Positions 42,243 to 55,395 are shown, counted from the stretch's first letter. The stretch: DNA of 64,000 nt from Hydrangea macrophylla (GCA_033977485.1 CM066998.1:26041501-26105500); one strand, 5' to 3'. The notes: a model not told the origin generated them from the sequence alone. Translations and numbers: made by a program.

Positions 42243-44764
42243 TGTAATACCCGCACCCGGATAAAGGAGTTAATATCTGCTTAGCATGCATTAATTAGTA
42301 TTTTAATAGCATGTGATGTTTTGGGTAAGTACCAGTTACCCCGACGTGTTAAGTGCTTAATAAAAGGGCAGAGTTGGATGAATATGAAGTGGGACCCACG
42401 GGAGGTCCGGATTAATTAAATTGCATTTAGTTGCATTTATATGATTATATGAATAATTGTTTAATTGCTTTAATATCTTATTGTTATCTGTAATTTTTAT
42501 GGTGCTAGTTTGAGTACCCGTGCGAGAATAAATAGGAATCAAATTCATAACTAGTATGTTAATTAGCAACTTCACAAAATATGTGGGACCACGTTTGAGA
42601 CCCACGCGTGACATAGACAAACACCCACTTAGATATTGGGTAGTTAATACAATTGCTTAGGGGATTTCATAATAAAGTTCAAAGAAATGGGGGTGTAAAC
42701 GGAAATAAACTAAAACTTGGCTAGGAGGCTCAAGAGGTTGACACCTCTTGAGTGACTCATCATCTTCTCCATATATCAATATAGAGAAAAGAGTTGCAGG
42801 AGAAGTAAATCTCGGCCATTGACGGAAACTCCGTCGACTCCGTCGTCTTGCAGTTTCGTTGCCGTCGGTACACCGTTTCGCGAACCGAGACCGTATTTGG
42901 ACTCGTGGAGGTGAGAGGATCGTCTCTATACCTTTTATTTTCAGTTTCGTTAACATTTTTCCGCGACCGTCTTTGACGTGCCGATATATATATATGTGAA
43001 ATTGATATGTAGGAATATCATTGGGGTTAATTAGAGCTAAAATTAGCAAGGAATTTGGGGTTCTAGGCTTTAATTGGAGCAATTTGAGAGGTGAGTACTC
43101 TAATCCTAACTTGGGTGTTAAATGGTGCTTATGTGATATTGAGTATGATTAAAATGCTTAGTTCTTGAAGTTGTAGTTAAAGCATGTGTTAAATTTGTGC
43201 TTAACATGTCAATTTTATGAAAATTGCTATATGATGTGTTGATGTGCTTATGTGCTTAATTGGGTCAATGGATGTCAAGTGTTAATCACCATTATTTAGC
43301 CCGTAGTAACGGGACGATGTTTTCCTCAAGAAAAAGGGGACGGTGGTGACGACCACAACGATTGACTACGGTCACGTGAGAGTGTGTGTTTTCGCTATAT
43401 GCGACGTTGAAGTGAGAAAAGGCCCGGAATATTGGGTCCGATGCGATGGTGATTAATTATTTGACATACCGGCGACTACTTATATTGTTGTGTTGCTTAA
43501 CATTGCATATGCCACATTTCATACTCCATGGCACGGTTATAGTATTCACTAAGCGTAAGCTTAAAAACCAAAACTGTTTTCTATGTGGTTATTGAATAAC
43601 CACCGCAGGTACGGATCGTGACGAGGAAAGGAAGTGATCGGGAATCCGGGCAGAGCATCATTTGTTTATATGTTTATAGGCATGTAAAATATGTTAGTCT
43701 TGGTGGTAATGGACTCATGTTGTAGTTTGTAGTTGTAAATGATTTTGTTGGAAGAACAAGTTATACTTGAGTTTAAACTTCTTTTGTAAGTTGTAAAAAT
43801 GTCAAGCACCAACTTTTAATGCTTTAGAATGTGGTTTGGGACCTTGTTAATAGGTTGGGTGTTCTTTCCTTGAGTTGAGTTGTTGAACTCTTAAACTCAT
43901 GTTGTAAGAAATAAGATTGTGTTTAAGCCTTTGGTTCCATGTGAAGTAAGCATTGTTAAGAGAATGGAAGTTGGTTCTTTCAAATGGTTTTTATAGATTT
44001 TGTTGATTAAGTGAACTTGCAATCATTTTAGAAGTGAATTGTGAACCCTCAACTAATGTTTGGGATGGGTTTTGATTAAATCAAGTTGTTGTGGGGCTTT
44101 TGAACTTATCTTGGCAAAGGGATTTCCATATTTTACTACGTTGTGCAAGTGGTGATTAGTTCTTCATTTAATTGAGGTTTGAGTTAAGTTTAAAATGGTT
44201 GTGAGAGCTTGAACATGTTGTTGTCATATTTATGAGTGTTTGGAGGATGTTCCCAAGAGTTTTGGAAAGTTTGGAATCAAGTTTTGATTTTGGAAATGTT
44301 TTGAACTGTTTAAACAGAGTTTTAGCAGCAGGAAAACACATCTGCAGAATCCGGATCGATCCGGGTCTCGTGCGGATCGATCCAGGGCATCCGGGGGAGC
44401 AGAAAATGAAGTTCTGCTAAATCTGGATCGATCCGGTTTTGGGGCGGATCGATCCGCTTTTCCGTTTTCAGCCCGTCGGCTTTTACGGAAACTGGCATAA
44501 CTCTCTCCAAAAAATTCAGATTCGCGCGCCGTTTTTTGCGTTGAAACCGGGACTCAAAGACCTATCTTTTGGTATAAAATTTGATATATCTTATTAATTA
44601 CCATTTTACCCTTGGGTCTATTTTGTCACGGTAAGGTTCTTTTATGTCGTTTTAAGCACGTGTTTCTTAGTAATTCACTTGTTTCCTTTGATAATTAGTA
44701 TAAACGATCGCTTGTGGCATTGTTACACGTGTCCTAATCCGCCGGGGCGGGTTGGGGTGTGACA
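42243..44764 (+). repeat. LTR 2 (shared middle LTR) of tandem element (2522 bp)
   Basis: It has the same ends as LTR 1. By eye it shares almost all diagnostic bases with LTR 3 (for example ACCCCGACG, TTATCTGTAA, CTAGTATGTT, ATAAACGATCG). It has a few private changes, including a 3-base loss in AAATGGGGGTG near 42687 and loss of TG near 44287. GGATCGATCC occurs four times at 44353-44455. Confidence 0.95.
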
Positions 44765-44769
44765 ATTTT

Positions 44770-44781
44770 TGGTATCAGAGC
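44770..44781 (+). promoter_or_regulatory. Primer-binding site of tandem element, copy 2
   Basis: TGGTATCAGAGC follows LTR 2 exactly as in copy 1. LTR 2 is therefore flanked by a purine tract on the left and a primer site on the right. Confidence 0.9.
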
Positions 44782-44897
44782 AATAGGTTAGAGCCTTTGG
44801 GGGACGAGAGACGACGACTATTACTACGACGTATAAATTGAATAAAATGACACATAGTGACACGATCATGCATACACATTTACTTAGCATGCTTTAA

Positions 44898-47800
44898 ATG
44901 TTATTTAGCATGCACCGTGATTTATTTAAAAGTAACGTGCATGTACATACATCTTGTGGTGGGTGCCAGGCAAGGATGTCTGGAGGTGAAACCCCGTCTG
45001 CAGCTCGTATGGATAGAATAGAGGTGGTTATGGAAAAATTGGTAAGAGTGGCCGAAATTCAAGTTGTTGAGGAAGGACCGGGTTCGTCAAATCCAGGACC
45101 GAGGGTGGAACCGATAACGATTGTCACGTTCTACAAGCAAAAGCCAGGGCAGTTCAAAGGGGAATCCGATTCAATGAAGGCTGACCATTGGTTGACCGAT
45201 ATGAAGAGAATATTTCGTGTTTTGCCATGTTCAGAGGAACAGAAAGTCTTGTTTGCCTCCGATACCTTGAAAGAGGAAGCACAGAATTGGTGGACGTCAA
45301 TATTAAGGCAAGGAGCGCCGACTACCTGGAATGGATTTATCGAAGAGTTCTCAAAACAATACATTCCTCGGTCTTTCAGTGAATCAAAGTCCCGAGAATT
45401 TTCACATCTCAGTCAAGGTAACATGACCGTTAGAGATTATGCTGCAAAATTTACAAGTTTGGCCAGATTTGCAATGGACTTTCTTCCGAATGAGTTCACT
45501 CGGGCAAGAAGATTTGAGGAAGGACTTCGTGATGAAATCAGGGGAAAAGTGGATACACATCGGCTAGCAACATATTCAGAGGTACTCGACGTTGCTTTGA
45601 TCGCTGAACGAGGTGTGTTGCCAACAGGGCAAGGTCAAACATTCAAGAGGCCGGGAGGTAGTCAATTCCAAGGACAGGGTAATTCAAAAAGGCAGAGTTC
45701 TGGTAGTTCATCGGGAAGTGGGGGTAATAAACCCAAGTGTCAGACTTGTGGTAAATATCACTGGGGAGTATGTAACATGTCTCCTATCGTCTGCAATATT
45801 TGTCGACGACCAGGGCACATGGCAAGGGATTGTCCGAATCCTCCAAGACAAAGTATTATTCCAAGACAAAATGCAGATGACAGTGGCATAAGGTGTTATT
45901 CGTGTGGTGAATTGGGGCATCGAGAACGTAATTGTCCCAAGAGAAGATAAGGAGGTACCAGCTCATCCGTCGATAGTGCACCAAGACAGAGACCATCTCA
46001 ACAGCAATCCCAAGGGAGAGAGCAACGACAAGGAAGGTATTTTCAGCTCAAGCCTGGGGAGACCACTACGGCTGACACGGTGGTTTCATGTATACTTTCT
46101 ATTTGCTTACAACCTGCCAATGTGTTGTTAGATTCAGGGTCAGCGCATTCTTTCGTATCACATCAATTTGCTAAGAATTTAGACAAACCCTTAGAATTAC
46201 TAGATTTTGACTTATCTATTGCACTTCCATTGGGAGCGCCACTAGTGAGTTCGGGTGTCTTTAAACTTGTGGGATTGACGTGAATGGTAGAAGGTTGTTT
46301 GTTGATTTAGTACCGTTGGTCATTCAACACTTTGACGTTATTTTAGGGATGGACTGGCTATCTGTAAATCATGCTATTATCGATTGCGAGAACAAGAGAG
46401 TAACGTTTCGATTGCCAAATCAAGATGAATTTTGTTTTCAAGGGACAAGTGTAGTATCACCGCCTTATTTGGTGTCAGCTGTCGAAGCTTGTCGTTTATT
46501 GAAAAAGGGTTGTCAAGGGTTTTTGTGTAGCATACTCGAGGTTAGAAGTACTGAATTAAAACTTGAAGACATACCTGTAGTCAAGGAATTTCCATATATT
46601 TTCCCAAAAGATTTGCCAAGTGTGTTGATTGAGAGGGAAATTGAATTTGGAATAGATGTGATGCCGGGAACTCAACCGATTTCACGGCCACCATATAGAA
46701 TGGCTCCAGTAGAGTTAAAGGAGTTAAAAACTCAGTTGCAAGAGTTACTTGATAAGGGGTTTATTCGGCCAAGTGTATCGCCGTGGGGTGCACCGGTCCT
46801 ATTTGTGAAGAAGAAAGACCGAACAATGCGAATGTGCATCGATTACCGGGAGATCAACAAGGTAGCCATAAAGAACAAGTATCCATTACCGCGTATTGAT
46901 GATTTGTTTGATCAATTAAAAGGGGCACAAGTCTTTTCTAAGATTGACTTGAGATCTGGGTATCACCAGTTAAAGGTTAAAGCTGAAGATGTTGAGAAGA
47001 CTGCTTTTAGAACTCGGTACGGGCACTACGAATTTCTTGTTATGCCGTTTGGGGTCACAAATGCACCAGCCGCTTTTATGGATTTGATGAATCGGGTGTT
47101 CAAGACATATCTAGATGAATTTGTGATTGTATTTATTGATGACATTTTGATATATTCTAGAAGTCAGGAGGAACACGAGCGACACGTAAGGTTGGTTTTG
47201 CAACGACTTAGAGAAAAGCAATTATTTGGAAAGTTAAAGAAAAGTGAATTCTGGTTAACAAGTGTTACATTTCTTGGACACGTGATTTCTAAGGATGGTG
47301 TTTCCGTAGATCCACACAAGATAGAAGCCGTTAAAAATTGGTCAAGACCGACAAATGTTTCAGAAGTTCGAAGCTTCTTGGGGTTAGCCGGTTACTATAG
47401 AAAGTTCGTTCAAGATTTTTCTAGAATCGCGACTCCAATGACCCAGTTGATGAAAAAGGATATGGCCTTTGTGTGGAATAAAGAATGTGAAGAATGTTTC
47501 CAAAAGTTAAAAGACAAGTTGACTTCAGCACCGATATTGGCTATTCCGTCTAGTGCGGGGGGGTTTAGTATATACAGTGATGCTTCTCATCAGGGCCTAG
47601 GATGCGTTCTAATGCAAGAGGGTAAGGTGATAGCCTATGCTTCAAGGCAGTTGAGGACACACGAGAAGAACTATCCAACCCATGACTTGGAGTTAGCGGT
47701 AGTGATCTTCGCATTAAAAATTTGGCGTCACTACTTGTACAGGGAACCGTGTGAGATATTTACCGATCACAAGAGTTTAACATATTTGTTTACCCAAAGG

Positions 47801-49465
47801 GAGTTAAACATGAGACAGAGAAGATGGCTTGAATTAATGAAGGATTATGACTTGAAGATTCAGTACCATCCAGGTAAAGCTAACGTGGTTGCCGATGCTC
47901 TGAGTCGAAAGTCGTCAGAAAATTTGGTCTATTCTTTAACAGCTCAAGCAAAGTTAGTACAAGAATTTGAGCGATTAGAACTTGAAGTGATTCCTAGAAT
48001 TGAAGATGGATTAATGGCGGCTATCATAGCACAACCGAGTTTGATTGATGAAATCAAGGTAAATCAGCTTGTGGATCCAAATTTCAAGAAAATAGTTGAA
48101 GAGTTACCTGAGGGTAGACGGCCAGAGTTCAATTTTCAGAATAATGTGTTGAGGTATATTAATCGTTTATATGTTCCTAATATCCAAGAATTGGAAGATA
48201 AGATTATGGAAGAAGCTCACAACACGAGGTATTCTGTGCATCCGGGTAGTACCAAGATGTATAGAGATTTGCGAGAAGTGTATTGGTGGAGTGGTATGAA
48301 ACGGGAAGTTGCCGAGTTTGTGGCTAAGTGTATAACTTGTCAACGAGTGAAAATAGAACATCAACGACCCGCCGGAGAAGTACAACCATTAGAGATACCG
48401 GAATGGAAATGGGAGCATATCACTATGGATTTTATAACAGGTTTGTCGCGATCTCCTAAGTCTAATGATAGTATTTGGGTGATCGTTGACCGATTGACTA
48501 AGTCAGCCCATTTCTTGCTAATTAAGACTCGTGATCCAACAAAGTTAGCAGAGCTTTATGTCAGAGAAGTTATTAGATTAAACGGGGCACCGGTATCCAT
48601 CGTGTCGGATCGGGATACACGATTTGTATCTAGATTTTGGGAAAGTTTGCAAAAAGCAATGGGGACAGCCTTGCACTTTAGCACAGCTTTTCATCCTCAA
48701 ACAGACGGTCAATCCGAACGAGTTATTCAGATTCTGGAAGATATGCTTCGAGGATGTGTAATGGATTTCAAGTTAGATTGGGAAACCCATTTACCATTGG
48801 TGGAATTCTCTTATAATAATAGCTTCCAAACGAGTATTGGGATGGCGCCTTATGAGGCATTGTATGGTCGGAAATGTAGATCACCGGTGTGTTGGATCGA
48901 AGTTGGGGAAAAACAACTTTTAGGACCCGAGATCGTGCAAATCACTACCGACAAAATCAAGTTAGTTAAACAACGACTACAAGTAGCTCAGAGTCGATAT
49001 AAAAGTTACGCAGATACTAGAAGAAGACCGTTGGAATTCGAGGTAGGTGATTATGTTTTCTTGAAAGTATCGCCTTCGAAGGGCATAACACGGTTCGGAA
49101 AGCGGGGCAAGTTGAATCCGAGGTTCGTAGGACCTTATTTGATTTTGGATAGAGTTGGTCCTGTTGCATATCGGTTGGAATTGCCACAAGATTTGGCTAA
49201 CGTTCATAACGTATTTCACATTTCTATGTTACGACGTTGCTTATCATATTCGAGTCACTGTATTACTCCAGAACCGTTAATGATACGAGAAGACTTGACT
49301 TATGTTGAACATCCAGTTCGAATCCTAGACAGGAAAGATCAGGTGTTGAGAACCAAAGTCATTCCTCTTGTTATGGTGCTATGGCGTAATCACTCAGTAG
49401 AGGAGGCGACTTGGGAACGTGAAGACGAGATCCGAGAAAAGTATCCTCACTTGTTCGACTTTTAA
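44898..49465 (+). pseudogene. Gag-pol polyprotein, copy 2 (stop and frameshift)
   Basis: This is nearly identical to copy 1 with the same domain order, but damaged differently. The first 350 codons (44898-45950) include Gag and the three Cys clusters and end at a TAA (45948-45950), where copy 1 has CAA. The frame then reopens through the protease ([10 protein letters not shown], about 46128). It is broken by loss of one G near 46266 (TTTAAACTTG against TTTAAAGCTTG) and continues in a new frame from 46280 to 49465. That part has reverse transcriptase (FIDDILIYS at 47132), RNase H, integrase and the chromodomain-like tail. Missense changes include Gly to Arg in KKKDG near 46818 and Asp to Tyr near 46594. 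Confidence 0.92.
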
Positions 49466-49492
49466 GGTAAGAAAAGTTTGGGGACAAACTTC

Positions 49493-49509
49493 AAAAAGGG
49501 AGGGAGAAA
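49493..49509 (+). promoter_or_regulatory. Polypurine tract, copy 2
   Basis: AAAAAGGGAGGGAGAAA directly precedes LTR 3, identical to copy 1. Confidence 0.85.
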
Positions 49510-52035
49510 TGTAATACCCGCACCCGGATAAAGGAGTTAATATCTGCTTAGCATGCATTAATTAGTATTTTAATAGCATGTGATGTTTTGGGTAAGTACC
49601 AGTTACCCCGACGTGTTAAGTGCTTAATAAAAGGGCAGAGTTGGACGAATATGAAGTGGGACCCACGGGAGGTCCGGATTAATTAAATTGCATTTAGTTG
49701 CATTTATATGATTATATGAATAATTGTTTAATTGCTTTAATATCTTATTGTTATCTGTAATTTTTATGGTGCTAGTTTGAGTACCCGTGCGAGAATAAAT
49801 AGGAATCAAATTCATAACTAGTATGTTAATTAGCAACTTCACAAAATATGTGGGACCACGTTTGAGACCCACGCGTGACATAGACAAACACCCACTTAGA
49901 TATTGGGTAGTTAATACAATTGCTTAGGGGATTTCATAATAAAGTTCAAAGAAATGTTGGGGGTGTAAACGGAAATAAACTAAAACTTGGCTAGGAGGCT
50001 CAAGAGGTTGACACCTCTTGAGTGACTCATCATCTTCTCCATATATCAATATAGAGAAAAGAGTTGCAGGAGAAGTAAATCTCGGCCATTGACGGAAACT
50101 CCGTCGACTCCGTCGTCTTGCAGTTTCGTTGCCGTCGGTACACCGTTTCGCGAACCGAGACCGTATTTGGACTCGTGGAGGTGAGAGGATCGTCTCTATA
50201 CCTTTTATTTTCAGTTTCGTTAACATTTTTCCGCGACCGTCTTTGACGTGCCGATATATATATATGTGAAATTGATATGTAGGAATATCATTGGGGTTAA
50301 TTAGAGCTAAAATTAGCAAGGAATTTGGGGTTCTAGGCTTTAATTGGAGCAATTTGAGAGGTGAGTACTCTAATCCTAACTTGGGTGTTAAATGGTGCTT
50401 ATGTGATATTGAGTATGATTAAAATGCTTAGTTCTTGAAGTTGTAGTTAAAGCATGTGTTAAATTTGTGCTTAACATGTCAATTTTATGAAAATTGCTAT
50501 ATGATGTGTTGATGTGCTTATGTGCTTAATTGGGTCAATGGATGTCAAGTGTTAATCACCATTATTTAGCCCGTAGTAACGGGACGATGTTTTCCTCAAG
50601 AAAAAGGGGACGGTGGTGACGACCACAACGATTGACTACGGTCACGTGAGAGTGTGTGTTTTCGCTATATGCGACGTTGAAGTGAGAAAAGGCCCGGAAT
50701 ATTGGGTCCGATGCGATGGTGATTAATTATTTGACATACCGGCGACTACTTATATTGTTGTGTTGCTTAACATTGCATATGCCACATTTCATACTCCATG
50801 GCACGGTTATAGTATTCACTAAGCGTAAGCTTAAAAACCAAAACTGTTTTCTATGTGGTTATTGAATAACCACCGCAGGTACGGATCGTGACGAGGAAAG
50901 GAAGTGATCGGGAATCCGGGCAGAGCATCATTTGTTTATATGTTTATAGGCATGTAAAATATGTTAGTCTTGGTGGTAATGGACTCATGTTGTAGTTTGT
51001 AGTTGTAAATGATTTTGTTGGAAGAACAAGTTGTACTTGAGTTTAAACTTCTTTTGTAAGTTGTAAAAATGTCAAGCACCAACTTTTAATGCTTTAGAAT
51101 GTGGTTTGGGACCTTGTTAATAGGTTGGGTGTTCTTTCCTTGAGTTGAGTTGTTGAACTCTTAAACTCATGTTGTAAGAAATAAGATTGTGTTTAAGCCT
51201 TTGGTTCCATGTGAAGTAAGCATTGTTAAGAGAATGGAAGTTGGTTCTTTCAAATGGTTTTTATAGATTTTGTTGATTAAGTGAACTTGCAATCATTTTA
51301 GAAGTGAATTGTGAACCCTCAACTAATGTTTGGGATGGGTTTTGATTAAATCAAGTTGTTGTGGGGCTTTTGAACTTATCTTGGCAAAGGGATTTCCATA
51401 TTTTACTACTTTGTGCAAGTGGTGATTAGTTCTTCATTTAATTGAGGTTTGAGTTAAGTTTAAAATGGTTGTGAGAGCTTGAACATGTTGTTGTCATATT
51501 TATGAGTGTTTGGAGGATGTTCCCAAGAGTTTTGGAAAGTTTGGAATCAAGTTTTGATGTTTGGAAATGTTTTGAACTGTTTAAACAGAGTTTTAGCAGC
51601 AGGAAAACACATCTGCAGAATCCGGATCGATCCGGGTCTCGTGCGGATCGATCCGGGGCATCCGGGGGAGCAGAAAATGAAGTTCTGCTAAATCTGGATC
51701 GATCCGGTTTTGGGGCGGATCGATCCGCTTTTCCGTTTTCAGCCCGTCGGCTTTTACGGAAACTGGCATAACTCTCTCCAGAAAATTCAAATTCATGCGC
51801 CGTTTTTTGCGTTGGAACCGGGACTCAAAGACCTATCTTTTGGTATAAAATTTGATATATCTTATTAATTACCATTTTACCCTTGGGTCTATTTTGTCAC
51901 GGTAAGGTTCTTTTATGTCATTTTAAGCACGTGTTTCTTAGTAATTCACTTGTTTCCTTTGATAATTAGTATAAACGATCGCTTGTGGCATTGTTACACG
52001 TGTCCTAATCCGCCGGGGCGGGTTGGGGTGTGACA
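49510..52035 (+). repeat. LTR 3 of tandem element (2526 bp)
   Basis: It begins TGTAATACCCGCACCCGG, ends GGTGTGACA and is followed by the duplication TATAA. Four GGATCGATCC palindromes lie at 51624-51726. Confidence 0.95.
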
Positions 52036-53954
52036 TATAATATAAGAATATTATCAGAAATAATATTTCAAATTATTAAAATATGATTTATAGTATTTTT
52101 GAAACTATTGTTAGATATTTAAAACTATTTAAAACAATTTTTAAAACCATTTATACCTATTTATAATTATTTGTTAACATATATATAAGAAATTAATAAT
52201 ACATAATAGTACTAATCTGAATTAACAGAATTAATAAAACGTTAATTAAACTTAAAACAGATTATAAATCCTAAATCAAGATTAATAGACTGATTAATTA
52301 TTAAAAATAGATTAATTAGTCCTTAATTAAGATTAACATATTAATTAATAATATAAAATAATTAATTATAAATAAAAGCAAAGACCCGCGGGTCAACCTA
52401 GGTCCTAACTCATACCCAATGGGCTATCCATTTAAAGTCTTAGAGGAGTCCATGGTCAAAAACTCGCGGGTCAACCCGAACCGAACCCGCACTAATATGG
52501 ATGATCCATCTATACACACAACTAGATCCAGCCCACAAGAAACGTTTGGGTCAAACTCGACCCAAATCTAGACCCAACCCAACTCCATATTAACTCACTT
52601 ACCAACCCGGACCGTTAATCCAAACCCGACCCAACCAAATCCGGTAGGATCCGACGCCAAACAAAGTCGTTTGGTTAAGTGATTATCGGGTCATTTTAAA
52701 TGAACCCGACCCGTTTTTATTTAAAACGATATAACCCTAATTGAAACGGGTTTGTACCATTGCCTAAGCTTGGGGTACAAACATTCTAAGCACTAGGGTT
52801 CCGATTCTCTTCTCCAGCGTCTGGCCCGCCGACGGCGAGGCGCGATTTCGCCGGAAAACTTCAAATGGCCAATTTCTTGGCCGTTTCTCCATGTAAATTG
52901 CTCTACCCAACGCCATTAGGACCGGTTTTCCTCCCTCTACAACATAGTACAAGTTGGATTCTCGGTTTGTTTGTTTTGGGTTCCTAGGAACCCATTATCC
53001 TTTTCAGTTTTAAGAGAATAATGGCTTGCATGGTGGACCAAACGTGTACCATTCTAAAAACTGTTCATGGGGGACCTATCTGGGATCAAGAGGGTCTGTT
53101 TGGTACTGATTTTGGAGACCCTGGTGATGTTTGAAAAAAATCGAGCTTCGGTGGGGAGCTTTAATGGCAGTTTTGCCATTTCTAGAACTTAAGGCTCTGT
53201 TTGGGTCATCCTAATGGGTCTGGGAAAGTGTGTGGGTGCGTGTGTGATGCTTTAAATATATATGAAATAAAATAAGGGGGAGGGGGAGCATATACCTTGG
53301 TCTCGGGTTTTCTCTCTCTAACTCTTAGCTTCTTCTTCTTCTTGATCAGTGTGAATGTATGTGTGTGCAGAGGATATGCAGAGAAGGATGGTGAATGTGT
53401 GTGTGCTCTGTTTCTCCTTCTCTCTTGGTTATACTCTCTCAAGTTCTCCACCTCTCACACATATATATACACTAACACACATGCATATACTCATGTATAC
53501 ACACAGACCTTAGAGTATCTGCTGGATGTGTAGAGAAGACTTGAGGGAGACTGATTGGGATGGTGCCTAGGGGGAGGGAAAATGTGGCCGGCGGTGGGGG
53601 TGTGTGGGGTTTAGTCCAGCGGGTAATGGAGGGGTGTTTGGGCAGGTTAGATACCCAATGGGTAAAGGGAAGCTTATGTTAGTACAATTACCATATTTGG
53701 GTTGATTCCTTTATGTACCAACTTCCCATATATGTATGGGTGAGTCGTCGCTAGAAATCACGTGCATTATAGTCTAAATAAATACAGATTTTACGAATTT
53801 TCGTGCAAGTCAGTCCGAGGTTGAAACTTACCGTCTGAGTTATTAGATACGTATATGTATTCGGGTTCTAGAATTAAGAACTTAAAATACCGGATTTTAA
53901 TATGAACAAATACGGGGATCCGTTTATTAATACAGAAATTTTACGGGTATTACA
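52036..53954 (-). repeat. Solo LTR 1, second part
   Basis: It resumes after the duplicated TATAA and ends CGGGTATTACA, whose reverse complement TGTAATACCCG equals the LTR start of the tandem element. It is followed by TAAAC. It contains many CCCGACCC/AACCCG words at 52385-52720 and CT-rich DNA near 53310. I saw no gene. Small ORFs here are not supported. Confidence 0.85.
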
Positions 53955-54309
53955 TAAACTCTCTTTAAAATGTTTTTATGACTCCCACAAAAATAATTAC
54001 AGGGAGCAATAAGTGACCCACTCTCTGATACGTTCAAGATCACAAATCAGACAGCATTCGTGTTTGCAGGACGTGCACACGCAAGTCTCGAATTCCAAGC
54101 CAAATCCGTGATTTGCAAACCCCCTTGCGCGTACGTGAGAGAGCCTTTCTCCAACAACAATCTTCCAAACTTAAGATGTGAAATCATATATAAGATGTGA
54201 AAAACTCGTATGTTTTTTCAATGTGAGATACATGTCACATCACACGAAGGCTTAGGTTTTGTTTGGGTTTTTAAATAAAAAGCCCAAAAAAGATAACAAA
54301 AATCCAACA
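53955..54309 (-). repeat. Copia LTR, inner part (- strand)
   Basis: On the - strand the LTR starts TGTTGGATTTTTGTTATC at 54309, directly after the purine tract at 54310-54322. It runs left to the solo LTR 1 insertion. TGTTGGA starts are typical of plant Ty1/copia LTRs. Confidence 0.65.
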
Positions 54310-54322
54310 ATCCCCACCCCCC
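54310..54322 (-). promoter_or_regulatory. Polypurine tract of copia element
   Basis: Read on the - strand this is GGGGGGTGGGGAT, immediately 5' of the TGTTGGA LTR start. Confidence 0.7.
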
Positions 54323-55059
54323 TATTTCAATAATTCAAACAACATATAAAAAGGAGTGGTGTCACGCCCCGACGTAGCATAAATATGGAAAGCGTTTAAT
54401 TTCCTTTATGGACCCGTAGGTCGCGACAGTTTGAAGGATCGATTCCGTCCCAAAACGTCGAACAACATAAAACCATTAATCAGAGTAGGGTAATCAGGGC
54501 TCATAAAAATTTTTCTAACTTATTACATCCTATGGTACGGGGTTTACTAAGGCACAGACCGCCTTGAAAATAAAACAATACTTAAAGTCTATTACAGTCA
54601 TCCTTATTACAAAACCAAAACATATCTTAAAGCACATAAACATAAAACATATAAAAGTAACATCTCTTCTCAGCAACTGATCTCAATTAGCATAATCATA
54701 CGGTTCATCCTGATTATTACCTGCAAAGCCTGGACACGAATGTCCAGGACGCATCAACGCCGTCAGCTTCAAGAAGCTGGTGAGTATTAAAAACAATACT
54801 TTGAATGTAAAAACATACTCATTTACCTTTTTCCCATTTCCATTTAAATACCACAAGTTTATATTTATGATAAAGAGCTCGTTTTAGAAAACAACCACAA
54901 CATAATTTAAAAGATAATTTCACACATATGTGACCGTGTATGAGAACAATGCACCATCTCATCTATCCGACTCTTTTCTCTCGACAACACCCAACAACCC
55001 TCTATCCTACTCCTGGTATCTTTGAAATACTAAGATAGCCACACTTTAGCAACGGGGCG

Positions 55060-55300
55060 CCAGGGAGTGTCCAGTTTGCCTCACACTTTGGTCCGGGGTA
55101 CCAGGGAGTGTCCAATGCCTCACACTTTGAATACCCTAACCGCCATGCAAATACCGGGGCAACCCCCTCACAAGTATCCAGACTCGAGTTATCAGGGAGT
55201 GTCCATAGGCCACACTTTAGCACTTCCATGGGTGCCAGTGAGTGTCCAAGTTCGGCTTCACACACTTTAACGCTTCCATGGGCGTCAGGGAGTGTCCATA
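55060..55300. repeat. Five interspersed copies of CAGGGAGTGTCCA with CACACTTT
   Basis: The phrase occurs near 55061, 55102, 55193, 55236 (as CAGTGAGTGTCCA) and 55286. Each of the first four is followed by a CACACTTT word within about 12-25 bases. The copies occupy a position in the LTR comparable to the 29-base repeats of solo LTR 1. Confidence 0.8.
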
Positions 55301-55348
55301 TTTGCCACCTTCGCATTTCAAAGACACCCACTTTCGCATTTTCAACTA

Positions 55349-55395
55349 CAACCACAACCACAACCACAATCACAACCACAACCACAACCACAACT
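55349..55395. repeat. (ACAACC)n microsatellite
   Basis: An imperfect hexamer array. The ORFs through it (His/Asn or Thr runs) are artefacts. Confidence 0.9.

Larger units (their letters stand above)
34973..52035 (+). mobile_element. Tandem Tekay-like gypsy element: LTR-internal-LTR-internal-LTR
   Basis: Three LTRs (34973-37496, 42243-44764, 49510-52035) alternate with two full internal regions (37497-42242 and 44765-49509). One 5-bp duplication, TATAA (34968-34972 and 52036-52040), flanks the whole 17-kb block, so it inserted once as a normal element and was duplicated later. Both internal regions have an initiator-tRNA-Met primer site, one gag-pol frame and a purine tract. The polyprotein order (Gag, protease, reverse transcriptase, RNase H, integrase, chromodomain-like tail) and sequence style place it with Tekay/Del chromoviruses. 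Confidence 0.95.
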
